A stretch of DNA of 19,011 nt, taken from the NCBI GenBank assembly GCA_026770585.1, contig MU646582.1:145894-164904 (forward strand), given 5' to 3'. Position numbers and translations under genes: made by a program. Below, piece after piece: positions 16,674 to 17,682 of the stretch. How positions within the stretch are numbered: the stretch's first letter is position 1; each line of letters opens with the position of its first letter. The stretch comes from Baffinella frigidus (taxonomy: Eukaryota > Cryptophyceae > Cryptomonadales > Baffinellaceae). The notes under the pieces were generated by a model. That model saw only the letters and a program-made list of their open reading frames with translations. It ran no database searches and had not been told where the DNA came from.

Positions 16674-17682
16674 GGTTTAGGGTTTAGGGTTTAGGGTTTA
16701 GGGTTTAGGGTTCCAACCCTGCCCAGAGCGTGGGAGGGTCACGGAGTGTGGGGTTCTGTTCAGATCCTTCCCCCGACAATTAGAAAATGGTGTTGACGAG
16801 ACACGCGTGGGAAGGTGTCCTAGCGCCAGCGGCCAAGGCCTAGCTCTGCCTCACTCGGGTTGCCTGATTCTCAAGTTGACGTGCTGGGGGCGCGGTACAC
16901 ATCCGTCAATTTTGGAGCGGGAAAGAGCCTGGCTCACCAAATCGCTTCGCCGAAAAAGACAGAGACAGAGCTAGGAAGGCCTCACCTGCATCCGCAGACG
17001 GAAAACCGTAGATCCCTTGGGATGTCCTACGTAGGGTGTAATGAACCCGAGGCCCCCAGACCCGAAATAAGCTGTTACGGGCTGCTGGTGGCCACCCGCA
17101 TCCGCAGACGCCTCGTCGTCGAAGTGTGCTCGGAAGCGCACTGCCCCCGCGCCCCCTCCATCCCCCGCGCCAGCGGCGCCTCTTGTGCCCCCGGCGCCTG
17201 AGAGCAGAGGGGGTTGGGAGAGAGAAAGAGGGAGTGCTTGGTCGATACTGACACAGCTGTAAGGTAGTGGAGGGGTTGAGGGTCGAGGGTTGGGGGGGGT
17301 GAGCGCTCGGAGGTTGCGTGGTGGCAAGTTTGTTCCAGACTTGCCAACCCGCAAGGATCAAGAGGCGAACCACCTTCCAAGGATCCATTGCGCAGATTTC
17401 CAGCTGTAAGAATGGGGAGGGAAGGGTCGAAAGGACAGGGTGCATACCCACGGCGTCGAGCAGCCCCCACTCTGACCCCACGGACGCCCACTTGAGCCAC
17501 CTTGCTGGCAGAAGCAAGTGAGCCGCGAACAAAATCATCACCCCCAGCGCTAGCCCCACCCCCACTTGCAGCAAGGTGCTGCGGCGCCCCCCACTCCCGC
17601 CCGTGACTCGAGGCTCCAGAAACGCACTCGGACCCCCTGCCCGCGGGGCGGGGGGTGCTTCCCGTCGCCTCCTCTGCTCCAT
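519..17682 (-). CDS. SET-domain protein methyltransferase (LSMT/SETD3-like), membrane-anchored; 13 exons, 3' end beyond window
   Basis: Join on the minus strand of 17682-17448, 17403-17374, 17197-17096, 16244-16121, 14018-13946, 12512-12393, 10694-10651, 8094-8005, 5808-5733, 4344-4174, 3204-3169, 2419-2363 and 623-519. The sum is 1263 bp (421 codons), every junction is phase-compatible and all introns are GT-AG. Residues about 37-58 form one hydrophobic segment after a basic N-terminus. The SET domain starts near residue 165 with a GxG-type motif (GVGRRGL), then VPPHLCISIDG, LLYEARN, FLCALP, WACSIVLSRSW, VADMVNHHH (NH cofactor motif near residues 357-358), ISYG (390-392) and AHYGF (401-405). 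This order is that of the split-SET lysine/histidine methyltransferases (Rubisco LSMT, SETD3, SETD6), which use S-adenosylmethionine. The substrate is not predictable. The C-terminal substrate-binding domain would lie left of position 1. An in-frame TGA stands 15 nt before the ATG. Family assignment is firm; individual splice sites of exons 2, 9 and 12 are less certain. Confidence 0.88.
657..768. mobile_element. TATCCCTTAAGTGGCC foldback
   Basis: TATCCCTTAAGTGGCCAG and its inverse enclose CCTAGG-rich sequence with a CCCTACGGTAGGGC hairpin. A related CCACTTGAAG/TGGCGAGG structure may occur at 11483-11615. Confidence 0.55.
841..876 (-). pseudogene. Decoy of SET exon 13 (5' edge)
   Basis: Begins after a good acceptor (CTCTCTCTAG) and reads VEISYGDMCNF before diverging. 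It lies upstream of the intact exon and could act as an alternative acceptor. Confidence 0.75.
904..1041. mobile_element. CCACCAACCC-family foldback, 2-bp TSD (AA)
   Basis: Terminal inverted repeat CCACCAACCCTCAC, internal arms with GGGCAAATCG and a central CCGTCGGAATCC. AA is repeated on both sides. The host sequence CTACCAACACGGCC recurs uninterrupted at about 1087-1102 and serves as an empty site. Confidence 0.85.
1112..1149 (-). pseudogene. Decoy of SET exon 13 (5' edge), acceptor lost
   Basis: Reads FSYGDTCNLEHS; the AG acceptor has been replaced. It abuts a CTAG-family fragment at about 1150-1226. Confidence 0.65.
1253..1413. mobile_element. CACACAGCGG-family element
   Basis: CACACAGCGGACTTCCAAGG at the left and CTTCGTAGCCCGCTGTGTG at the right; inner CGAATAACCC and GGTAACCGGAAAT motifs shared with 10135-10294. 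Confidence 0.7.
1561..1668. repeat. GA/GGGA microsatellite
   Basis: (GA)n with GGGAGGGA interruptions in intron 12. Downstream of it, 1669-1769 is unassigned unique sequence. Confidence 0.85.
1774..1923. mobile_element. TTATCTCAG foldback, 150 bp, 4-bp TSD (GATT)
   Basis: Arms TTATCTCAGAAAACGAGTTC and its inverse extend for over 60 bases around a short loop. GATT at 1770-1773 and 1924-1927. A miniature hairpin with the same TTTATCTCAG end lies at 6490-6522. Confidence 0.83.
2005..2114. mobile_element. Diverged copy of the CTAG-terminus element
   Basis: Interior similarity (GGTACGAATCCGCCAACTTT, then the GACTGAGACAGAGCTAG right end) to 16840-16974; the left end is eroded. Confidence 0.6.
2173..2320. 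mobile_element. CCACCAACCC-family foldback, 2-bp TSD (AC)
   Basis: CCACCAAACCTCAC to GTGAGGGTTGGTGG, with AC at 2171-2172 and 2321-2322. Ends 42 bp past the exon 12 donor. Confidence 0.8.
2363..2419 (-). CDS. SET gene exon 12: VYASRNLSVGDE segment
   Basis: Acceptor CGCCGCGCAG; proposed donor GACGAG|GTTCGA. Encodes GNDGGVRVYASRNLSVGDE, which is the strand-turn 'l-x-a-x-R-x-i-x-x-G-E/D-E' preceding the SET 'YG' motif. Phase 0 at both ends fits exons 11 and 13. The acceptor-side intron sequence is duplicated at 2533-2558. The donor is weak; GTTCGA was chosen because it gives the family-typical GDE|VVISYG join. Confidence 0.78.
2533..2558 (-). repeat. Copy of the acceptor-side flank of SET exon 12
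   Basis: GCGAGCTGCGTGTCACCACT (plus strand) is repeated at about 2426-2445 beside exon 12 and again here, so a duplication ended at or near the exon's 5' edge. Confidence 0.65.
2700..2995. other. Intron 11 segment without recognised structure
   Basis: Between a duplicated GGGATTAGGCTCTAG motif (2658-2720) and the foldback at 3008. I see no exon decoy or inverted repeat here, only short open frames without recognisable similarity. Confidence 0.4.
3008..3145. mobile_element. CCACCAACCC-family foldback, 2-bp TSD (TA)
   Basis: CCACCAGCCCTGAGAG to the inverse at the right, long arms, TA on both sides. Ends 23 bp past the exon 11 donor. Confidence 0.82.
3169..3204 (-). CDS. SET gene exon 11 (36-bp micro-exon) with the NH motif
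   Basis: Acceptor CCCCGTCGCAG, donor GGCCAG|GTGCGT. Encodes VNHHHSARKVGQ, phase 0 at both ends. Joined to exon 10 it gives ADMVNHHH, the conserved SET 'NH' motif that binds the cofactor. No partial copies of this exon were seen. Intron 10 (3205-4173) holds TTAGTCAG tetranucleotide repeats (3225-3450), a CTAG-family remnant and a TCGGATAGCG foldback. Confidence 0.85.
3225..3450. repeat. TTAG/TCAG/TTGG tetranucleotide-type array
   Basis: Long run of TTAGTTAG, TCAGTCAG and TTGGTTGG units in intron 10. Confidence 0.85.
3460..3596. mobile_element. Diverged copy of the CTAG-terminus element
   Basis: Shares CGGTACAAATCCACCAACGT and the GCCCAAGCAGACTGAGACTG end with the copy at 16840-16974; termini degenerate (CAGTCCCTCAGTC / GACTGAGACTGAGCTG). 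Confidence 0.6.
3619..3766. mobile_element. TCGGATAGCG foldback
   Basis: TCGGATAGCGAGGGGGCAAA and inverse at the right end; a second nested hairpin (CCTTCAGCTCCC) lies inside at 3658-3684. Target duplication not seen. Confidence 0.7.
3771..3895. repeat. GGGAAAC minisatellite
   Basis: Imperfect GGGAAACCGG/GGGAAACG units; the same motif flanks the intact exon 10 donor side at 4138-4165. Confidence 0.75.
3900..3955 (-). pseudogene. Decoy of SET exon 10 (3' edge) with donor-like end
   Basis: Reads RGVLEKMHVLAPVADM and continues with ATG|GTTTGC. It lies downstream of the intact exon, next to a GGGAAAC minisatellite (3771-3895) that also borders the intact exon at 4138-4165. Confidence 0.75.
4174..4344 (-). 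CDS. SET gene exon 10: SET-I/core segment ending VLAPVADM
   Basis: 57 codons, phase 0 to 0, acceptor CGAAACCAG, donor GACATG|GTGCGT. Encodes VEGNPALYAVRPTAPEWLWA, then CSIVLSRSW and, after a short variable stretch, AKMHVLAPVADM. 'W-A-x-S-I-V-x-S-R' and 'L-x-P-x-A-D-M' are diagnostic for the LSMT/SETD3 class; the N-H that must follow is supplied by exon 11. The acceptor lacks a good pyrimidine tract, but decoys at 4533-4575 and 4985-5046 place AG at the same point. A 3'-edge decoy with its own donor lies at 3900-3955. Confidence 0.87.
4420..4712 (-). pseudogene. Cluster of SET exon 10 fragments (5' and middle parts)
   Basis: At least four pieces repeat parts of exon 10: 4426-4445 (AAPEWPWS), 4466-4492 (GCGCCCGAGTGGC core), 4533-4578 (CCGCAG|ATCGAGG, an acceptor-carrying copy) and 4679-4712 (the WLWACxIVLS codons). 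All lie upstream of the intact exon. Confidence 0.65.
4711..4850. mobile_element. CATCTCGGAAGAT foldback
   Basis: CTGAATCAGTTCC and GGAACTGATTCA plus weaker outer arms ATCTCGGAAGAT / ATCTTTGGAGAT. Ends approximate. Confidence 0.5.
4985..5046 (-). pseudogene. Decoy of SET exon 10 (5' edge)
   Basis: GAAACCAG|GTCGAGACAAACCC repeats the exon 10 acceptor with about 20 bp of upstream intron and the first codons. Confidence 0.7.
5161..5350. mobile_element. CCACTCGAG-family element, 190 bp, 2-bp TSD (CT)
   Basis: Left CCACTCGAGAATGCTGGAGG, right inverse ending CTGTGG; interior ACCAATCAACGACAGTTACT. CT at 5159-5160 and 5351-5352. Confidence 0.82.
5371..5401 (-). pseudogene. Decoy of SET exon 9 (3' edge)
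   Basis: Repeats the STFDKAYKS codons downstream of the intact exon, then diverges into an unrelated foldback (about 5417-5566). Confidence 0.65.
5417..5566. mobile_element. TCCGGAGGC foldback
   Basis: Imperfect arms with AGTCTTTCTAT / ATAGTAGAAAGACT, ACGTCC and TCCGGAGGC at both ends. It follows the exon 9 3'-edge decoy. Confidence 0.5.
5733..5808 (-). CDS. SET gene exon 9: FDKAYKSLY segment
   Basis: Acceptor ACCTGCGCAG; proposed donor CTCTAC|GTGCGC. Encodes RFLRSVASMGSVMASTFDKA then YKSLY. The acceptor is confirmed by two upstream 5'-edge decoys (6144-6212, 6378-6448) that repeat it. The 3' edge is the least certain of the SET exons: the frame stays open for another dozen codons, but the chosen donor matches the GTGCGY type used by exons 5, 6, 10 and 11 and restores phase 0 for exon 10. 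Confidence 0.7.
5930..6085. mobile_element. CTNATCCGGG-family foldback, 2-bp TSD (AT)
   Basis: Left ATCTGGGGACATGTTTGATT, right inverse ending CCCCGGATAAG; interior CCTAATTAA ... TTAGGGCCCTAATTAA. AT at 5928-5929 and 6086-6087. CTCAGGGATTGAGG at 6315 is a paralogous empty site. Confidence 0.83.
6144..6212 (-). pseudogene. Decoy of SET exon 9 (5' edge)
   Basis: Begins after CCCGCGCAG and matches the exon through the FDxAY codons, then ends in a run of C (plus-strand G). Flanked by TTTGGGG and GATTAGG telomere-like repeats. Confidence 0.78.
6378..6448 (-). pseudogene. Second decoy of SET exon 9 (5' edge)
   Basis: Follows CTCGCGCAG, matches through the TFDRAY codons and stops. It has the same structure as the copy at 6144-6212. 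Confidence 0.78.
6716..6906. repeat. CCCTGCA/CCATACA/CCCTACA array
   Basis: Seven-base units related to CCCTAAA with A-to-C/G substitutions; produces proline/tyrosine-rich spurious frames. Confidence 0.88.
6919..6985 (-). pseudogene. Decoy of SET exon 8 (3' edge) with donor
   Basis: Reads VPLPVLKSREGFQHSPFAN and ends AACGAAAG|GTGTAT. Downstream of it the intron becomes the CCCTGCA/CCATACA array. Confidence 0.8.
7081..7342 (-). pseudogene. Decoy of SET exon 8 (3' edge) split by a 191-bp element
   Basis: The copy VPLPVLQSREGLKHSP (7288-7342) is cut from its last codons and donor (7081-7096) by the foldback at 7097-7287, with AA duplicated on both sides. The intact exon provides the empty site. 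Confidence 0.82.
7097..7287. mobile_element. CCACTCGAG-family element, 191 bp, 2-bp TSD (AA), inside an exon 8 decoy
   Basis: Aligns end to end with 5161-5350 (e.g. GACCAATCAACGAAAGTTAC). AA at 7095-7096 and 7288-7289; exon 8 supplies the empty site. Confidence 0.87.
7530..7568. repeat. Perfect hairpin TTTGGTCACGTTGCTGGGG
   Basis: The 19-base arm is followed at once by its inverse complement around GAATTT. Possibly the core of a larger element between 7441 and 7620. Confidence 0.7.
7746..7832 (-). pseudogene. Decoy of SET exon 8 (3' edge) with intact donor
   Basis: Matches from LPVFKSREG to the GACAG|GTATAG donor, and similarity continues into the intron (see tandem duplication 7675-7870 / 7920-8110). 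Confidence 0.82.
8005..8094 (-). CDS. SET gene exon 8: RPFLCALPRHVPLP segment
   Basis: Acceptor GCGTTCCGCAG, donor AACGACAG|GTATAG. Encodes PFLCALPRHVPLPVLQ, SREGLKHSPFAND plus a split codon. It corresponds to the 'PYxxxLP...PL...ExLxxLxxSPL' insert region of LSMT-like proteins. Downstream 3'-edge decoys lie at 7746-7832, 7288-7342 with 7081-7096, and 6919-6985; upstream 5'-edge decoys lie at 8721-8760, 9261-9287, 9344-9380 and 9858-9890. Intron 7 (8095-10650) is built of these decoys, CT and CCCTACA repeats and foldback elements. Confidence 0.85.
8721..8760 (-). pseudogene. Decoy of SET exon 8 (5' edge) with acceptor
   Basis: GCGTTTTGCAG|GCCGTTCCTG repeats the exon 8 acceptor and the first eight codons. 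It is one of several such copies upstream of the exon. Confidence 0.75.
8850..8890. repeat. Hairpin AGAATGTACAGGATCC
   Basis: AGAATGTACAGGATCCTGTA continues as a perfect palindrome, flanked by AAGTTGAC motifs. Confidence 0.65.
9099..9250. mobile_element. Foldback element, CTAGCTCTGTC termini, 5-bp TSD (TCTTC)
   Basis: The first 47 bases from CTAGCTCTGTCCCAG are repeated exactly in inverse orientation at the right end. TCTTC occurs at 9094-9098 and again at 9251-9255. Non-coding, 152 bp. Near-identical arms suggest recent insertion or arm homogenisation. Confidence 0.88.
9261..9287 (-). pseudogene. Decoy of SET exon 8 (5' edge)
   Basis: Repeats the LFLCTLH codons next to the foldback at 9099-9250; the acceptor is lost. 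Confidence 0.55.
9344..9380 (-). pseudogene. Decoy of SET exon 8 (5' edge) with acceptor
   Basis: TTTCGCAG|GCTGTTCCTG, then LFLCTLHEKAS, diverging from the exon after about eight codons. A 25-bp segment ending ...CCTTGATGCC is itself repeated at 9325 and 9388. Confidence 0.65.
9588..9665. repeat. CT microsatellite
   Basis: (CT)n with CCTCTC breaks in intron 7. Confidence 0.88.
9744..9836. repeat. CCCTACA array
   Basis: About a dozen CCCTACA units, a telomere-repeat variant. Confidence 0.88.
9858..9890 (-). pseudogene. Decoy of SET exon 8 (5' edge) with acceptor
   Basis: GCATTCCGCAG|GCCGTTCCTC repeats the true acceptor almost exactly before diverging. Shorter echoes of the same junction occur near 8265-8350, 8521-8555 and 8970-8990. 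Confidence 0.65.
10135..10294. mobile_element. CACACAGCGG-family element with 12-bp flanking repeat
   Basis: CACACAACGGGCTACGAAGG to CCTTCGAAGTCCGCTGTGTG. GTTAGTGCTAAG lies at 10120-10131 and 10297-10308, 2-3 bases from the inverted repeats; it may be a long target duplication. Confidence 0.72.
10337..10462. mobile_element. CTNATCCGGG-family foldback, 2-bp TSD (GC)
   Basis: TTAATCCGGGAACAAG to CTTGTTCCCGGATGAG, with arms continuing through TATTTTTCTTTT. GC at 10335-10336 and 10463-10464. Confidence 0.82.
10500..10645. repeat. CCCGAAA (TTTCGGG) array
   Basis: CCCGAAA/CCCGAGA units starting a few bases past the exon 7 donor. The exon-flank TCCGGCG occurs on both sides of the array (about 10490 and 10645), as if the array grew within duplicated flank. 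Confidence 0.82.
10651..10694 (-). CDS. SET gene exon 7 (44-bp micro-exon): VFLLYEARNASSFF
   Basis: Acceptor CTCGTGGGCAG, donor TTTTTCAG|GTCCGG. Its last two bases plus the first base of exon 8 make the Arg of SSFFRPFLCALP, a textbook LSMT-like segment, so the unusual donor is well supported. Downstream the intron immediately becomes TTTCGGG repeats (10500-10645). A second minus-strand copy truncated after the first ten codons is at 10850-10895, and an inverted plus-strand copy is at 11190-11420. Confidence 0.8.
10850..10895 (-). pseudogene. Truncated copy of SET exon 7 (5' edge)
   Basis: Same acceptor (CTCGTGGGCAG) and first ten codons VFLLYEARNA, then AAGTTAATTG instead of the exon's end; no donor. 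Upstream of the intact exon. Confidence 0.78.
11190..11420 (+). pseudogene. Inverted copy of SET exon 7, interrupted by a 166-bp element
   Basis: On the plus strand, GTGGGCAG|GCGTTCCTC leads into the codons for AFLLYEARNA; the copy breaks at 11229 and resumes at 11396 with GCATCGTCGTTTTTCAGGT. The foldback at 11230-11395 lies between with GCAT on both sides. This is one of the few copies in inverse orientation to the gene. Confidence 0.8.
11230..11395. mobile_element. 166-bp TAATAGGGTAACGGCC foldback, 4-bp TSD (GCAT)
   Basis: Long inverted arms with GGCCTGAAAATGGGGTAGT and CCTAGGACCTCCTACCGTAG. GCAT at 11226-11229 and 11396-11399. It interrupts an inverted copy of exon 7, whose intact form is the empty site. 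Confidence 0.9.
11675..11825. mobile_element. CCACCAACCC-family foldback, 2-bp TSD (GA)
   Basis: CCACCAACCCTCACGATTGG and inverse, GA at 11673-11674 and 11826-11827. Confidence 0.8.
11860..12390. repeat. Degenerate CCCTAAC/CCCCAAC array
   Basis: Long C-rich array interleaved with the three 3'-edge copies of exon 6; intron 6. Confidence 0.75.
11978..12320 (-). pseudogene. Three decoys of SET exon 6 (3' edge) in degenerate telomere-like repeats
   Basis: Pieces at about 12245-12320, 12095-12135 and 11978-12002 repeat the EFTALT codons and donor region (...CTCACGGT), with decreasing length away from the exon. They are separated by CCCTAACC/CCCCAACC-type repeats and a recurring CGCCTCGCTC motif. 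Confidence 0.7.
12393..12512 (-). CDS. SET gene exon 6: 'VPxxLCISI' segment
   Basis: Exactly 40 codons, phase 0 at both ends, between GACTTTGCAG and ACG|GTGCGC. Encodes VAVPPHLCISIDGAVRDPRI followed by GKAVLEATCSEAVDEFTALT. The 'V-P-x-x-L-x-I' strand following a 'GE/GA-V' turn is characteristic of LSMT/SETD3-like SET domains. It is the most heavily duplicated exon: three 5'-edge decoys lie upstream at 12667-13146, each beside a GA/CT microsatellite, and three 3'-edge decoys lie downstream at 11978-12320 in degenerate CCCTAAC repeats. Confidence 0.85.
12533..13305. repeat. Four GA/GGGA microsatellite tracts in intron 5
   Basis: Tracts at 12533-12663, 12780-12840, 12957-13055 and 13165-13305 alternate with exon 6 5'-edge decoys. 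On the coding strand they are CT-rich, ahead of each TGCAG. Confidence 0.88.
12667..13146 (-). pseudogene. Three decoys of SET exon 6 (5' edge) alternating with GA/CT microsatellites
   Basis: Copies at 12667-12733, 12848-12936 and 13058-13146 each start after a TGCAG acceptor and read V-A-V-P-P-x-L-C-I-x-I-D-G-A-V-R-D. They end after 67-90 bp in plus-strand (GA)n tracts at 12533-12663, 12780-12840, 12957-13055 and 13165-13305. None has the exon's 3' edge. Confidence 0.85.
13566..13740. repeat. CCCTACA array
   Basis: Over 20 units with a few CATCCTA and CACGCTA variants, intron 5. From 13306 to 13565 I see only short TTTAGGG runs and unassigned sequence. Confidence 0.88.
13765..13801 (-). pseudogene. 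Decoy of SET exon 5 (3' edge) with donor
   Basis: Repeats the KPFLEGAVA codons and the GCG|GTGCGTTT donor, downstream of the intact exon and next to a CCCTACA array. Confidence 0.78.
13848..13936. mobile_element. Partial CACACAGCGG-family element in intron 5
   Basis: Right end CTTCGTAGCCCGCTGTGTG and the GGTAACGGAAATTC interior are present; the left end is missing. Confidence 0.6.
13946..14018 (-). CDS. SET gene exon 5: first SET motif (GVGRRGL)
   Basis: Acceptor CAACTCGACAG, donor GAGCTGTCGCG|GTGCGT. Encodes FASSDGVGRRGLAAAKPLLE then GAVA. The G-x-G-R-x-G-L core is the N-terminal SET motif that contacts S-adenosylmethionine in the family. Phase fits both neighbours. A three-fold 25-bp tandem repeat with a GTTGACAGTGTCAAC palindrome (14025-14092) sits just upstream of the acceptor. 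Nine bases into the downstream intron a CACACAGCGG-family element begins. Confidence 0.85.
14025..14092. repeat. Threefold 25-bp repeat with GTTGACAGTGTCAAC palindrome
   Basis: AGTTGACAGTGTCAACATAG three times, directly upstream of the exon 5 acceptor. Confidence 0.85.
14113..14168 (-). pseudogene. Decoy of SET exon 5 (5' edge) with acceptor
   Basis: GTTGACAG|ATTCGCGTCATC, then the codons for SSDGVGRRGLAAAK, then divergence. Upstream of the intact exon. Confidence 0.8.
14328..14384. repeat. Two-fold 28-bp tandem repeat
   Basis: GTCAACACAGGCGAGGTGTT and GTCAACAGAGGCGAGGTGTT in tandem, downstream of the Rep-like fragment on the minus strand. Confidence 0.75.
14329..14541 (-). pseudogene. Fragment resembling the SF3 helicase part of a CRESS-DNA Rep protein
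   Basis: The minus-strand frame reads LLKLTDRYPHQVPVKGG, a short aromatic stretch, then KTIVFTSN. In Rep proteins of circular ssDNA viruses and related plasmids, a 'DRYP-x-x-V-x-x-KGG' segment followed by 'K-x-I-x-x-TSN' (helicase motif C) has this spacing. After about 35 residues the similarity ends. No Walker A or HUH endonuclease part was found nearby, so this is a relic of a viral or plasmid insertion in intron 4. A CTAG-family element (14545-14684) sits immediately upstream and may separate it from more sequence. Recognition is by motif only. Confidence 0.62.
14545..14684. mobile_element. CTAG-terminus element, 5-bp TSD (ACATC)
   Basis: Left end CTAGCGCTGTCTCA is the inverse of right end TGAGACAGAGCTAG with one mismatch. 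ACATC is present at 14540-14544 and 14685-14689. 140 bp; same termini as 9099-9250 and 16840-16974. Confidence 0.85.
14792..14929. mobile_element. Near-perfect 138-bp palindrome (CCACCCTGGAGG arms)
   Basis: Two arms of about 68 bases differ at three positions and meet at CTGAGCCCTCAG. No clear target duplication; it sits in TTGGAGCYA repeats. Confidence 0.8.
14991..15138. mobile_element. CCACCAACCC-family foldback, TSD degraded (TA/TG)
   Basis: CCACCAACCCTCACGGCC to GGCCGTGAGGGCTGGTGG; flanks TA and TG differ by one base. Confidence 0.75.
15336..15396 (-). pseudogene. Decoy of SET exon 4 (3' edge) with donor
   Basis: Repeats VGFK codons and CTTCAAACA|GTGAGC, farther downstream than the copy at 15862. 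Confidence 0.65.
15445..15505. mobile_element. Truncated CTNATCCGGG-family element
   Basis: Inverse of the left third of 16348-16538, ending AACATGTTCCCGGATGAG; the other end is missing. Confidence 0.65.
15529..15694. mobile_element. 166-bp TAATAGGGTAACGGCC foldback, 4-bp TSD (GCTT)
   Basis: Same length and arms as 11230-11395, in the same orientation apart from the spacer at the loop. GCTT at 15525-15528 and 15695-15698. Confidence 0.9.
15714..15785. pseudogene. Composite of exon 4 fragments in opposite orientations
   Basis: 15717-15746 carries the exon's GGGGCGTCGGCTTC end on the plus strand, whereas 15752-15785 carries the YPVADAEACGG region on the minus strand. They are joined by a C run; probably an inversion or template-switch product. 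Confidence 0.5.
15862..15925 (-). pseudogene. Decoy of SET exon 4 (3' edge) with donor
   Basis: Reads HGGHVGDVGFK and CAAGCA|GTGAGC downstream of the intact exon. Confidence 0.75.
16121..16244 (-). CDS. SET gene exon 4: pre-SET segment
   Basis: Acceptor TTGGCGCAG, donor AAACA|GTGAGG. Encodes 40 full codons: WAAAGGFDEYPVADAG, a Cys/Gly turn, then EDVLAFVAKHGGRVGGVGFK. Helix-plus-'HGGxV' segments of this kind stand just before the first SET motif in LSMT-like proteins. It is surrounded by decoys: a 5'-edge copy upstream (16321-16347 plus 16539-16590) and 3'-edge copies downstream (15862-15925, 15336-15396). Intron 4 (14019-16120) is the most eventful: foldback elements, TTGGAGCYA repeats and the Rep-like relic. 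Confidence 0.8.
16321..16590 (-). pseudogene. Decoy of SET exon 4 (5' edge), interrupted by an element
   Basis: The 16539-16590 part starts after CTCGGCAG and reads WAAVGGFDEYPVAD; its continuation lies at 16321-16347 across the foldback at 16348-16538, with GT duplicated. The copy at 15760 and the intact exon give the uninterrupted form. Confidence 0.75.
16348..16538. mobile_element. CTNATCCGGG-family foldback, 2-bp TSD (GT), inside an exon 4 decoy
   Basis: CTGATCCGGGAACATGTT to AACATGTCCCCGGATTAG, same AT-rich interior as 5930-6085. GT repeated at 16346-16347 and 16539-16540. Confidence 0.83.
16591..16712 (+). repeat. TTGAGGG array passing into TTTAGGG
   Basis: About 12 perfect TTGAGGG units then 5 TTTAGGG units. 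Interstitial, intron 3. Confidence 0.9.
16840..16974. mobile_element. CTAG-terminus element, 5-bp TSD (AAGGC)
   Basis: Left CTAGCTCTGCCTC and right GACAGAGCTAG. AAGGC flanks on the left (16835-16839) and, one base displaced, on the right (16976-16980). The interior matches diverged copies at about 3460-3596, 2005-2114 and, inverted, 1150-1226. Confidence 0.78.
16980..17012 (-). pseudogene. Decoy of SET exon 3 (3' edge)
   Basis: CGTCTGCGGATGCAG|GTGAGG repeats the last bases of exon 3 with a consensus donor, directly next to the CTAG-family element at 16840-16974. Confidence 0.6.
17096..17197 (-). CDS. SET gene exon 3: Gly/Ala-rich linker ending in an acidic stretch
   Basis: It starts after TGCTCTCAG and ends GATGCGG|GTGGCC. 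It encodes a Gly/Ala-rich linker followed by VRFRAHFDDEASADA. A broken copy of its last bases with a better donor (GATGCAG|GTGAGG) lies downstream at about 16980-17012, which supports this boundary. The downstream intron (16245-17095) holds a CTAG-terminus element, TTTAGGG/TTGAGGG arrays and decoys of exon 4. Confidence 0.65.
17374..17403 (-). CDS. SET gene exon 2 (30-bp micro-exon)
   Basis: It lies between acceptor CATTCTTACAG and donor GGAAG|GTGGTT and encodes GNLRNGSLE with a split codon on each side. Phase (2 bases in, 1 base out) fits exons 1 and 3. Other donors further downstream in the same frame could make it longer, so the 3' edge is tentative. The following intron (176 nt) ends in a strong pyrimidine tract and CTCTCAG. 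Confidence 0.55.
17448..17682 (-). CDS. SET gene exon 1: start codon, basic N-terminus and membrane anchor
   Basis: Encodes residues 1-78 plus one base. It begins MEQRRRREAPP, has a Gly/Pro/Arg-rich stretch, then an uncharged hydrophobic segment at about residues 37-58 flanked by RR before and ARWLKW after. It could be a signal anchor or part of an organelle-targeting leader; the sequence alone does not decide. The ATG is the first after an in-frame TGA. The donor is GTATGC after GCCGTGG, followed by a 44-nt intron ending TTACAG. Unspliced translation stays open to 16906, giving a misleading 258-residue frame. Confidence 0.75.

Noticed and set aside
16906-17682. The longest single open frame (258 codons, minus strand) as an intact protein
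   Set aside because: It reads through two introns with good splice sites; beyond codon 78 the unspliced frame has no family resemblance, whereas the spliced frames lead into the SET gene.
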